Source: Falsiruegeria litorea R37
GTDB lineage: Bacteria; Pseudomonadota; Alphaproteobacteria; Rhodobacterales; Rhodobacteraceae
Length of the DNA stretch: 64,000 bases
NCBI RefSeq assembly: GCF_900172225.1
Contig: NZ_FWFO01000001.1
Location: 372,001 to 436,000 of the forward strand
Direction of reading: 5' to 3'
The position numbers were made by a program, and so were the translations under genes. The notes under the pieces are model-generated. The model did not search any database. It was not told the origin of the DNA and saw nothing but the letters and a program-made list of their open reading frames with translations. Below are positions 26,082-34,828 of the stretch, piece by piece (the stretch's first letter is position 1; the number at the start of each line of letters is the position of its first letter).

Positions 26082-27715
26082 GCCGCGTACCCCTTCATGC
26101 GTCCGTGCCGGGTTTCGTGTCTCAGGATGGCGCGGGCTGCATTGGCACCGGGCGCACCCATGACCCCGCCGCCGGGGTGGGCGGACGATCCGCATAGGTA
26201 GAGACCTTTGATCGGCAGGTTGTATTGTGACCAACCGGGGACAGGCCGATTGAAGAAGAGTTGATCAAAGGTCAGCTCGCCCTGAAAGATGTTGCCTTCG
26301 GTCAGGCCAACTTCGCGCTCGATTTCCAGCGGCGAGCGGACCTCCATATGAACCACGCGATCGCGAATATCCGGGCAGGCAACTGAAATCTGGTTCAGCA
26401 CGGTGTCGGCCATCGCGTTGCGCTGCGCGTCGGTCCAATTGTCAGCTGACCTGGTGCCGTCAACGTTCAGGTCATAAGGGGCATATTGCACAAAGACCGT
26501 CATCATGTGAGCGCCTGTCGGGGCCATGGTCGGGTCGATTTGGCTGGGGATCAGCATGTCGATGTAAGGCTTCTCGGACCAGCGACCGTCTTTCCAATCG
26601 TCATAAGCCCTTTCCAGTTCGAACAGGCTTTCAGAAACATGCATGTCGCCGCGCAAAAAGCTGGTGTGTTCCGGCGCGGCGGGAAAATCGGGGAACTGAT
26701 CAAGCGAGATGTTCAGCTTGGCTGACGATCCGCGAATTTTGAAGTTGTTCACGGCCTTTGTGAAATCCTGGGGGAGGTCGTCCGTATCCACGTGGTGCTG
26801 GATGGTACGTTTGATGTCCATATTGGACGCAACCACAGGGGCGTAGAAAACCTTGCCGTCTTCCAATGCCACGCCTTGCACCCGGCCGTCTTTGCTCAGG
26901 ATTTTCTCGACCCCGGCACCGGTATGGATTGTCCCGCCGTGATCTTTGAAGCTGGCCGCAATCGCGTTGGAAATGGCCCCCATTCCACCGCGTGCGAACC
27001 CCCAGGCGCCGATTCCGCCGTCGATGTCGCCCATATAGTGATGCAACAGGACATAGGCGGTTCCGGGCGAATAAACCCCAAGGCCGGTGCCGATAATCCC
27101 GGATCCCGCCAAATGGGCCTTGATCAGGTCGTTTTCAAAGTGCTCATCCAGAAAGTCGCCAATCGACATGGTCCAGAATTTGAGCGTTTCGGCAAGTTCA
27201 CGGCTGCCCAACCCGTGCGCCTTTTTGACCAGATACGCCAGTTCACCAAGGTCTCGCGGACGCAGAGAGGCCGGGTCTGGCGCGTCACGCAACAGGAACG
27301 GGCGAATGAACCGGCACTGCCGCATGATCGCTTGGGAATAGGCGCGATACGCATCTGCATCGCGTGCAGAGTGCCGCGCCATTTCGCGCCTCAACGCGTT
27401 GTGGTCCGAATAATAGGCAAAGTAATCGCCATCGCGGGTAAAGCTTGCCCCGCCTTCATATGGGATGACTTGCAGGCCGTATTTTGGCAGATCAAGATCC
27501 CGCGCGATCTCGCGCCGTAGCAACGAGCAGACATAAGAGCAGTTCGAATAGGTCCAGCCTTCGTGCAGTGACCTACTTACGGCGGCCCCGCCAATCCAAT
27601 CGTTTTTCTCGACCACCAGAACATTCATTCCGGCGCGCGCCATATAGGCCGCCGCTGTCAGGCCGTTGTGGCCTGCACCGGCCACGATCGCGTCATATCT
27701 GCTTTCAAGTGCCAA
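26078..27715 (-). CDS. Phytoene desaturase-like FAD oxidoreductase (first of pair)
   Basis: 545 residues, COG1233. FAD motif VAGAGHNGLTAAAYMARAG and C-terminal LYLCGSSAHPGGGVMGAPGANAA. Start is taken as TTG 27715 because AAGGGGAGAG lies just before it; a GTG six codons upstream lies within or before that ribosome binding site. It is the first gene of the coupled four-gene operon. Only moderately similar to its partner (24549-26081), so the two may form a heterodimer or catalyse successive oxidations. Confidence 0.82.
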   Translation of the reverse strand: MALESRYDAIVAGAGHNGLTAAAYMARAGMNVLVVEKNDWIGGAAVSRSLHEGWTYSNCSYVCSLLRREIARDLDLPKYGLQVIPYEGGASFTRDGDYFAYYSDHNALRREMARHSARDADAYRAYSQAIMRQCRFIRPFLLRDAPDPASLRPRDLGELAYLVKKAHGLGSRELAETLKFWTMSIGDFLDEHFENDLIKAHLAGSGIIGTGLGVYSPGTAYVLLHHYMGDIDGGIGAWGFARGGMGAISNAIAASFKDHGGTIHTGAGVEKILSKDGRVQGVALEDGKVFYAPVVASNMDIKRTIQHHVDTDDLPQDFTKAVNNFKIRGSSAKLNISLDQFPDFPAAPEHTSFLRGDMHVSESLFELERAYDDWKDGRWSEKPYIDMLIPSQIDPTMAPTGAHMMTVFVQYAPYDLNVDGTRSADNWTDAQRNAMADTVLNQISVACPDIRDRVVHMEVRSPLEIEREVGLTEGNIFQGELTFDQLFFNRPVPGWSQYNLPIKGLYLCGSSAHPGGGVMGAPGANAARAILRHETRHGRMKGYAA

Positions 27716-27760
27716 AATTCTCTCCCCTTGCACCTTGTTTACAGAGGCAGTTCGATTTCG

Positions 27761-27792
27761 TAAAGTTTATTTGAGCGCTCAAATAAACTTTA
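27761..27792. promoter_or_regulatory. 32-bp perfect palindrome, putative TetR operator
   Basis: Left arm TAAAGTTTATTTGAGC (27761-27776) is followed at once by its exact reverse complement (27777-27792). It lies 46 bases from the flavoprotein start and 60 bases from the divergent TetR start, so it can control both. The sequence differs from the TTGAATG-type operators elsewhere in the cluster. Confidence 0.75.
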
Positions 27793-27852
27793 GATCATTG
27801 ACGCCCGTTTTTAAGGCGCTGTAGATGTCCGCACGTGCAGGAGGATTGGCAG

Positions 27853-28491
27853 TTGGCCCAAGCAGAACAGAAGCGTCCCCGCAAAGAGCGGAAGGAAAAC
27901 GCAGACCGTCGGCGGCGGCAGCTGTTGGATGCGGCGTGCCGCTCGATCCTGGCGCATGGATTGGCGAAAACCACACTGGCGACGGTTGCGTCCGAGGCGG
28001 ATCTTTCGCAGGGGGTCGCCGCGTTTTATTTCAAATCAAAAGCGGGGCTGCTGACAGAGGCCCTGCGTGATTTGTACCAGCGCTACGAAGATCACTGGAC
28101 CAAGGCGCTGGACCAAGCCGGGGATGAACCCGCGGAACAGTTGCGTGCCCTGATACGGGCTGATTTTCATCCCGACGCCTGTGGTCCGATGGTGCTTCCG
28201 CTTTGGTATGCGTTCTGGGGCGAGCTTCGGTCCCAGCAGGAATACGATGAGGTGGCCGGCCATTTCGAAACGCGGCGGCGCGAGACGCTGTATGCGATCT
28301 GGCAGGACTTGCTGGCAGGACAAGACGCATTGGCCGCTGTTCAGATGGCTGAATGGATGGAAACTCTCACAGACGGGTACTGGCAGCGCCTGCATCTGGC
28401 ACCGGCCAGTGTGAGCGCTGAGGAAGCAGAGCAGGCGGCGTGGGCCTGCCTGGTGCGGTTGGCGCCGGATCTTCTGGGTCGCGATACCTAA
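27853..28491 (+). CDS. BetI-like TetR-family regulator 2
   Basis: 212 residues. HTH at about 38-70 (VASEADLSQGVAAFYFKSKAGLLTEAL) and a BetI-type C-terminal domain (VLPLWYAFWGELRSQQEYDE). TTG 27853 is chosen because GCAGGAGG lies 9 bases upstream; GTG 27835 would put that element inside the gene. It is divergent from the flavoprotein operon with the 32-bp palindrome between them, and 27 bases before a MATE exporter. It likely represses both units until an amine ligand binds. Confidence 0.85.
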   Translation: MAQAEQKRPRKERKENADRRRRQLLDAACRSILAHGLAKTTLATVASEADLSQGVAAFYFKSKAGLLTEALRDLYQRYEDHWTKALDQAGDEPAEQLRALIRADFHPDACGPMVLPLWYAFWGELRSQQEYDEVAGHFETRRRETLYAIWQDLLAGQDALAAVQMAEWMETLTDGYWQRLHLAPASVSAEEAEQAAWACLVRLAPDLLGRDT

Positions 28492-28518
28492 GGCCGTCTG
28501 GCTGGAAAGTAAAATGTC

Positions 28519-29868
28519 ATGACCGCAGAGCGGACACCCCGGCCAACGCGGTCGCCCCCTGGACATCTGCTGCGAGAGGCGCAGCATATCACGCGGCTTG
28601 CTTTTCCGATCGTTGTCTCTCTTGCCGCGGCGGCCTTGATCGGGGTTGTGGACACCGTGATGGTGGCGCCTTTGGGTACGCTTCCCTTGGCGGCCGTGTC
28701 GATCACCACATCCGCGCTGATCATCTTCTATTCTGCTTTGTTTGGGTTTGTGTCTGCCACCGGAGTTCGCATGGCCGAGGCATTTGGCAAGTCCAATGAT
28801 CAAGAGTTACTCGCAACCACTCGGGTCGCGCTTTTCGTGGCATTGGGGGTCGGAACACTGGGCACTCTGACGATGCTCGTTGTACGACCTGCTTTGGCTT
28901 GGATCGGACAGCCGCCCGAGGTTCTTGAATTGCTCGGCGGCTACTGGGTTTCGATGAGCTTTCTGCTGATTCCCTTCACTGTCTTCTATGCTCTGAAAGC
29001 CCTGTTTGACGCGATTGATCGTCCCTGGATCGGGGTTGGCTTGGCGTTCTTTGCTGTCGGCTGCAACATCCCGGCAAACTATGTGCTGATACATGGGGTT
29101 TGGGGGTGGCCAGGCCTGGGGTTGGTCGGGGCGGGCATCGCGAGCCTCGTCTCCCAGATCGCCTCACTTGTCCTGGCGTTTGTGATCTTGGGCCGGTGGA
29201 ATGCGCGGTGGGACGTGGCATCGCACTTTGGCTTTGACTGGAATGAATTGCGCCTCCAGCTCAAAGAGGGGTCTGTAATCTCGCTTGGTTATCTGGGTGA
29301 GGGCGCGGCATATGCGGTCGCCGGACTGATGCTCGGATGGTTCGGTGCCGCAGCGCTGGCGGCGCATCAGATCGTATCGGCCGTGAGCGATGTCATCTAC
29401 ATGGTTCCTTTGGGCATTTCGATTGCGATCTCGATCCGGGTGGCACAGGCGATTGGCGCGAATGAGAGAGAGCGGCTTAGGCCAATTGTGCTGGCATCCT
29501 TGTTTGTGGTCGTCAGTTGGATGAGCCTGGTCATCACCGGCATTCTTTTAGGGCGTGCGCCGTTGGCACAGGGGTTGTCGGATGATGCCGACGTGGTCGC
29601 GCTTGCGGTTTCGATGTTTTTGGTGATCGCGGCGATGCAGATCGCAGATGGGGTGCAGGGAACGATGTTGGGTGTGTTCCGCGGGATGACAGACAATCGC
29701 ATCCCGGTTGTCATCACCCTGTTTTCTTACTGGGTCATCGCATTGCCGGTTGGCTACGTCCTGGGGTTTGTAATGGATTGGGGCCCGAATGGGGTTTGGA
29801 TCGGATATGGTTCTGGACTGGGTTTGGCGGCTGCCGCTCTGACCTATCGCTTTTTCTCTCGGGTGTAG
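28519..29868 (+). CDS. MATE-family efflux transporter (second)
   Basis: 449 residues, about 12 helices, two MatE repeats (ITRLAFPIVVSLAAAALIGVVDTVM; LKEGSVISLGYLGEGAAYAVAGLM). NorM/DinF-type cation antiporter. It follows the TetR gene closely, so it probably exports a toxic amine or intermediate of the pathway under the same regulator. Confidence 0.87.
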   Translation: MTAERTPRPTRSPPGHLLREAQHITRLAFPIVVSLAAAALIGVVDTVMVAPLGTLPLAAVSITTSALIIFYSALFGFVSATGVRMAEAFGKSNDQELLATTRVALFVALGVGTLGTLTMLVVRPALAWIGQPPEVLELLGGYWVSMSFLLIPFTVFYALKALFDAIDRPWIGVGLAFFAVGCNIPANYVLIHGVWGWPGLGLVGAGIASLVSQIASLVLAFVILGRWNARWDVASHFGFDWNELRLQLKEGSVISLGYLGEGAAYAVAGLMLGWFGAAALAAHQIVSAVSDVIYMVPLGISIAISIRVAQAIGANERERLRPIVLASLFVVVSWMSLVITGILLGRAPLAQGLSDDADVVALAVSMFLVIAAMQIADGVQGTMLGVFRGMTDNRIPVVITLFSYWVIALPVGYVLGFVMDWGPNGVWIGYGSGLGLAAAALTYRFFSRV

Positions 29869-29885
29869 GTGGTGCGCTTGCGTCG

Positions 29886-31178
29886 CTAGAGACCCAGTTT
29901 GTCCAACAGCTTAAGGCGCAGGATCTCGGCCTCAACCAATGTTTCCCGTGCGAAGGATAACGGCAGTGGCTTGAGGGGGGTAACAGGGAAATCCAGCTTT
30001 TCGGCGGGTTCTCCGGCAGCCCAACGCGCCAACACCCGCCCCATTGCCGTGGCGATGGCAACGCCGCGCCCGTTGTACCCAAGCCCCGCGTAGATCCCTG
30101 GGGCCAACTCGTGCAGGTGTGGATAGTGGTCCCGGGTCAGCGCAACGAAACCGCCCCATGCGTAGTCCCATTCAACGTCGGCAAGTTGCGGAAACAGCTC
30201 GGCCGAGATGCGCTTGAGCCGCTCAATCTGTCGGCGTGTTGATCCGTCGTTGTAGGTTCCGCGCCCTCCCATCAGAAACCGGCCCTCGGCGTCTTGTCGG
30301 AAATACAGCAACAGACGGCGGGCGTCGGATAGGGCGTTGCCTTCGGGCAGGATCGACCGGCGAATGTTGTCCGAAAGCGGCTGCGTCGCGACCTGCACCG
30401 ATCGGACAGGCAGAACAGATTTGGCGACTTTGGGATCCAGATCGCCAGAGTAGGCGTTGGTGCAGATCAAGACCTTGTCCGTCATGATGGCTCCGTTTGG
30501 CGTTTTCACCCGATGTCTGCCGCCTTCCGCCTGTATGTGCTCGGCCGGAGTGTCGCCATAAATTGCCACACCCTTGCAATGCGCAGCATCTGCCAGTCCA
30601 AGGGCATAGTTCAGCGGATGCAACACGCCTCCACGCCGGTCCAATACACCTCCGATGTAAGCTTCTGTTCCCGTCAGGCGCTGCATTTCGGCTTGGTCAA
30701 GCTTGTTCATGCCACCGCCATGATTGTCCCAATCCTCGGCCAACCCGTGCAATTGCTGCAGCGTCTTGGGGGTATGCGCGGCCCGCAACCAGCCGGGGCG
30801 CTTGGCGTCGCAGTTGATCTGATGGCGCTCGATCAGATCAAACACCAGATCGCCCGCATCCCCGGCCATGCGGATCATCCGCTCTCCCCAATGGTCACCG
30901 AATTTCGATCTTATTCCCGTTGGACCATCCTTGAGGCCGACATTGATCTGTCCGCCATTGCGACCAGACGCACCCCAGCCGGGATGTTGGGCGTCAATCA
31001 GGGTGACGCTGGCGCCCGCTTCGGCCAAGTGCAAGGCTGCAGACAACCCGGTAAACCCGGCGCCGATGACGGCGACATCAGCCTGTTGTTCGCCGTTCAA
31101 TTCGGGGTAGCTGTCCGCGTACTTGGTCGTTGCGGACCATAGGCTGTTGGCAATGACGGGGTTCTCGTTTCGGATCAT
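29886..31178 (-). CDS. PuuB-like FAD-dependent amine oxidoreductase
   Basis: 430 residues, DAO superfamily. VIGAGFTGLSAALHLAEAG near residue 38, GASGRNGGQINVG, and a C-terminal YAGLGYNGRGVAIATAMGRVLA block. Closest known type is gamma-glutamylputrescine oxidase (PuuB), which oxidises a primary amine to an aldehyde. The start at 31178 has AGAGG upstream; 39 further codons look untranslated. Single gene, convergent with the MATE gene. Its substrate may not be glutamylputrescine, since no puuA, puuC or puuD is nearby. Confidence 0.85.
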   Translation of the reverse strand: MIRNENPVIANSLWSATTKYADSYPELNGEQQADVAVIGAGFTGLSAALHLAEAGASVTLIDAQHPGWGASGRNGGQINVGLKDGPTGIRSKFGDHWGERMIRMAGDAGDLVFDLIERHQINCDAKRPGWLRAAHTPKTLQQLHGLAEDWDNHGGGMNKLDQAEMQRLTGTEAYIGGVLDRRGGVLHPLNYALGLADAAHCKGVAIYGDTPAEHIQAEGGRHRVKTPNGAIMTDKVLICTNAYSGDLDPKVAKSVLPVRSVQVATQPLSDNIRRSILPEGNALSDARRLLLYFRQDAEGRFLMGGRGTYNDGSTRRQIERLKRISAELFPQLADVEWDYAWGGFVALTRDHYPHLHELAPGIYAGLGYNGRGVAIATAMGRVLARWAAGEPAEKLDFPVTPLKPLPLSFARETLVEAEILRLKLLDKLGL

Positions 31179-31258
31179 CTGCGAACCTCTGGCGCTTGCT
31201 TTGACGCAGGATAGGCATAGCTTGGGTTTCGGGAAACCACCAAGGCGGACACCACACA

Positions 31259-31588
31259 ATGCCCAGGCTTTTGAACCAGTTTGATCTGAAACCATCCGTG
31301 GAACTGGACGTGTTTGAGCAAGCCTGGAGCAGCTTTGTTGATGTCTTGATCAGCGGTGGATTGGCCGAGAATGGTACACCTTTGTGCCAACGCGTGCCGA
31401 GCAGTGGTTATGATACGGACGAAGAACGCCTGCATTCTCTGATGGCATTGATCGAGTTTCGCGATCAGGCCCAGGCAGATCGAGCCTGGGCGGCCATCGA
31501 GGACCGAATTGAACCTCTGGGTCAGTCGCATCGCAAAGTCATATCGCTGGTGCATGATCCCGTTTTCACTTTCTGGGCGGAACTCTAA
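31259..31588 (+). CDS. Hypothetical 109-residue protein
   Basis: Not recognised with confidence. Soluble and acidic, with a central stretch YDTDEERLHSLMALIEFRDQAQADRAWAAIEDR that resembles the strand-helix pattern of dimeric alpha-beta barrels. It lies 80 bases from the divergent PuuB-like gene; the next gene downstream is TetR 3. Coding periodicity and size suggest a real gene, but no function is claimed. Confidence 0.55.
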   Translation: MPRLLNQFDLKPSVELDVFEQAWSSFVDVLISGGLAENGTPLCQRVPSSGYDTDEERLHSLMALIEFRDQAQADRAWAAIEDRIEPLGQSHRKVISLVHDPVFTFWAEL

Positions 31589-31640
31589 GAACCAAGTCAC
31601 GTTGGCCTTGGTGTTGTGATGAAAAGTTTCCCCGCTCATT

Positions 31641-31658
31641 ATTGAATGGGCATTCAAT
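31641..31658. promoter_or_regulatory. BetI-like TetR operator, copy D (perfect)
   Basis: ATTGAATG-GG-CATTCAAT, a perfect 8-2-8 inverted repeat 106 bases before TetR 3. It shares its core with the site at 21063. Confidence 0.7.
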
Positions 31659-31763
31659 CAATGCAATATACTTGGGGCGCGTTGATTTGAGTGGTGCCGG
31701 ATCGGAAAGCGATTTGTCTCAAGGCTGAATGACCTGCGCGCGGGGAAATTTTGAGGGGTCAGA

Positions 31764-32432
31764 ATGAGCCAATCTGTTGAAGCCAGTCAAAAGACCGACA
31801 CGCGCCGCCGCACCGCGTCCAAAGAGGTGCGCCGCCAGCAGTTGATCAACGCAACCATCGATTCAATTGCCAGCAATGGAATTGGTGGCACCACCATGTC
31901 GACTGTGACTGAGAGTGCGGGCTTGTCGATGGGGATCGTCAATTTCCACTTCAAGTCCAAGCAAAACCTGCTGGAAGAAACCCTTTTGTATCTGGCCAAG
32001 GAACATCACGAACAGTGGCTGGCTGCGTTTGAAAGCGCGGGCATGTCGGCATCTGACAAACTGTTGGCCATCGTGGATGCGCATTTTCACCCCCGGATTT
32101 GCACACCCAAAAAGCTTGCTGTTTGGTTTGCATTCTTCGGTGAAGCAGGACGGCGCAAGGTCTATCGCAAGCTGATCGAGGATATCGACCGGGAACGCTA
32201 CTTCATTGCCCTGGATCTATGTCAGGAGATCGAGGGGGAGGGCACATACAATGGGCTTCCACCACGACAGGTCGCCAACATTCTTGAGGCACTTTACGAC
32301 GGGATCTGGCTTGAACTGCTGGCGTATCCTGAAAACTACGGACGCGCTGAAGCCCGCGATCATATCACGGCCTTCTTGTCCAAAGTCTATCCCAACCATT
32401 TCCAAATGCCGGAGTTCAATCAGGGCGCATAG
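31764..32432 (+). CDS. BetI-like TetR-family regulator 3
   Basis: 222 residues. HTH at about 45-75 (VTESAGLSMGIVNFHFKSKQNLLEE) and BetI-type ligand domain with KKLAVWFAFFGEAG. Similar to regulator 1 over its whole length. It follows a perfect operator copy, suggesting autoregulation, and leads into the DgcA-like gene 77 bases downstream, so the two are probably cotranscribed. Confidence 0.87.
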   Translation: MSQSVEASQKTDTRRRTASKEVRRQQLINATIDSIASNGIGGTTMSTVTESAGLSMGIVNFHFKSKQNLLEETLLYLAKEHHEQWLAAFESAGMSASDKLLAIVDAHFHPRICTPKKLAVWFAFFGEAGRRKVYRKLIEDIDRERYFIALDLCQEIEGEGTYNGLPPRQVANILEALYDGIWLELLAYPENYGRAEARDHITAFLSKVYPNHFQMPEFNQGA

Positions 32433-32509
32433 TCTTGGCAGGCCGAACCTGTTCAACCTTCCGGGCCGGCCACCCCACCCCGCACGAAGACAAGCAAGGA
32501 CCAGACACA

Positions 32510-34579
32510 ATGGGTCGAGATCCCCGCTACGACATTCTATTTGAACCGGTCCAGATTGGTCCGGTGACAGCCCCGAACCGCTTTTTCCAAGTCCCACATT
32601 GTACCGGCATGGGGTGGCAATATCCGCGGACGCTCGCGGCAATGCGCAAGGTCAAGGCGCAAGGCGGCTGGGGAGTGGTCTGTACCGAGTACAACTCGAT
32701 CCACCCCTCTTCGGATGACCTGCCACACCCTTATGCGTCGCTTTGGGATGACAGCGACATCCGCGCCCATACTCTCATGACAGACGCCGTGCACGAATAC
32801 GGAAGCCTGGCAGGAGCTGAGCTTTGGTATGGCGGTGCCAACGCGAACAATCTGTTTTCGCGATTGCCGGGCATGGACGTCGACAGTTTTCCAAACGCCA
32901 AGGGGCACCCGTATCAGACCCGTGCAATGGACAAGCAAGACATCCGGGACCTGCGCCGGTGGCATCGCAAAGCGGCGCTCAGGGCACGAGAGGCGGGTTT
33001 TGATGTGGTCTATGTCTATGCAACACATGGCTACCTGATCTCGAATTTTCTGAACCCGCGCGTGAACACTCGTGGCGACGAATATGGCGGCAGCCTGGAA
33101 AACCGCGTGCGCCTGACGCGCGAATTGATCGAAGACACCAAGGATGCGGTGGGTGATCGCTGTGCGGTTGCGGTGCGGTTCTCGGCGGATGAAGAGATCG
33201 GTGAAGATGGCCAGCCGATTTTCGGTGAACGCCGCGAGATGTTCGAAAGGCTCGCGGATCTGCCCGATCTCTGGGACATCAACATTGCAGACTATTCGCT
33301 TGAAATGGGGGTATCGCGCTTCGTCAAAGAAGGCGCGCTGGAGCCCTATATGCAGTGGGTCAAATCGGTGACAGACAAGCCTGTGGTCACTGTGGGCCGC
33401 TTCACATCACCCGACACAATGGTCAGCCAGATTCGCCGGGGCATCACCGACTTTATCGGCGCGGCGCGGCCTTCGATTGCGGATCCTTACCTGCCTAAGA
33501 AAATCGAACAGGGTCGATTGTCTGCCATACGCGAGTGCATTGGCTGCAACGTGTGCTACGCCAGTGACACCATTGGTGTTCCGCTGCGCTGCACGCAAAA
33601 CCCAACGATGGGAGAGGAATGGCGCAAGGATTGGCATCCCGAGATCATCAAGAAACGAACGTCGGACGCCCGTGTCTTGATTGTTGGCGCAGGTGCTGCC
33701 GGCTTGGAGGCCGCACGCGCCCTGGGTATACGGGGATATGATGTCATGCTGGCAGAGGCCTCTCGCGAGATTGGCGGGCGTATCGTGCGCGAAGCAGCCT
33801 TACCAGGGATGAGTGAATACATCCGGGTCAAGGACTACCGCGAGCAGCAACTGCTCGAAATGCCCAACGTTGACGTCTTTCGCGAAAGTCGGCTGACCGT
33901 TGATGACGTGATCTCAGTCGAGGCTGATCACGTTGCGATCGCCACAGGTGCAAGCTGGCGAAAGGAATACTACGACGACGAATGCTATCAACCGATTGCG
34001 AGCGGCGAGGCTTTGACCCGTGTGTTTACGCCTGACGACATCATGGACGGAAACTTGCCGAACGGGCCAACGTTGGTGTTCGACGGCGATGGGTATTACA
34101 TGGCCAGCGTCATTGCTGAACGGATACGTGCGGCCGGGCAAGCCGTCACCTTGGCAACGCCATCTGATAGCGTGTCCGATTGGGCGGGAAAGACATCCGA
34201 GAGGTGGCGCATTCGAACGCAATTGCACCGGCTTGGTATCAACATTCTACCATCGAGTGGTCTGACGAAATTTTCGGGCGATGCGGCCACTCTGTACTGC
34301 GTCTACAGCGGGCGTGAAACAAAGCTTCCAGTCCAGAACGTGGTGATGGTTACAGCCCGCAAACCAAATGACGATTTGTACCAAACTCTCAGCCTCCGCG
34401 CAGCGGACGGCGCACTTCCCTTTGGCTTTACACGGATAGGGGACTGTGAGGCGCCTGGAATTATTGCGGCGGCCATCTATTCGGGCCATCGGTACGCCCA
34501 AGAACTGGAGTGTGACCTGGATTTGGATGTTCCGCTTGTACACGACCGCATCGACGTCGGATCCGAGTTAAGGAATTGA
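32510..34579 (+). CDS. DgcA/StcD-like FMN, iron-sulfur and FAD oxidoreductase
   Basis: 689 residues of the trimethylamine dehydrogenase/2,4-dienoyl-CoA reductase family. Order: FMN barrel (1-335); cysteines 343, 346, 349 and 361 (CxxCxxC-x11-C) for [4Fe-4S]; then GAGAAGLEAA from 393 in the FAD/NAD domain. Family members demethylate dimethylglycine, N-methylproline or trimethylamine. With the DMGDH-like fusion, GcvT and Rieske enzymes it fits stepwise N-demethylation. Start is ATG 32510 with AAGGA upstream. Confidence 0.86.
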   Translation: MGRDPRYDILFEPVQIGPVTAPNRFFQVPHCTGMGWQYPRTLAAMRKVKAQGGWGVVCTEYNSIHPSSDDLPHPYASLWDDSDIRAHTLMTDAVHEYGSLAGAELWYGGANANNLFSRLPGMDVDSFPNAKGHPYQTRAMDKQDIRDLRRWHRKAALRAREAGFDVVYVYATHGYLISNFLNPRVNTRGDEYGGSLENRVRLTRELIEDTKDAVGDRCAVAVRFSADEEIGEDGQPIFGERREMFERLADLPDLWDINIADYSLEMGVSRFVKEGALEPYMQWVKSVTDKPVVTVGRFTSPDTMVSQIRRGITDFIGAARPSIADPYLPKKIEQGRLSAIRECIGCNVCYASDTIGVPLRCTQNPTMGEEWRKDWHPEIIKKRTSDARVLIVGAGAAGLEAARALGIRGYDVMLAEASREIGGRIVREAALPGMSEYIRVKDYREQQLLEMPNVDVFRESRLTVDDVISVEADHVAIATGASWRKEYYDDECYQPIASGEALTRVFTPDDIMDGNLPNGPTLVFDGDGYYMASVIAERIRAAGQAVTLATPSDSVSDWAGKTSERWRIRTQLHRLGINILPSSGLTKFSGDAATLYCVYSGRETKLPVQNVVMVTARKPNDDLYQTLSLRAADGALPFGFTRIGDCEAPGIIAAAIYSGHRYAQELECDLDLDVPLVHDRIDVGSELRN

Positions 34580-34766
34580 CCGCGCACAGCTGACTACGCC
34601 AACCGATTGGGTTCCGGTTTTCCGACGCCCAAGCACACAAGGCGACAGGTGACAAACCGACGGGGGTGGTCCGAAAATCACGGAATTTGCCTACATGGGT
34701 CAGGTGTTAAGCAATTGAAGATGTATAATTTGGTGTTCTGTTCGGGCGCTAATAAATTCAAAATGC

Positions 34767-34796
34767 ATATCACCACCCGAATCCGGGCGGTGATAT
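34767..34796. terminator. Hairpin between convergent genes
   Basis: ATATCACC and GGTGATAT form 8 bp, then one mismatch, then CCCG/CGGG with an AATC loop. It separates the DgcA-like gene from the convergent unknown gene at 34829. Only short T-tracts flank it. Confidence 0.55.
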
Positions 34797-34828
34797 GATT
34801 GGTCTGATAACAGTCGAGGGACTTGGGA

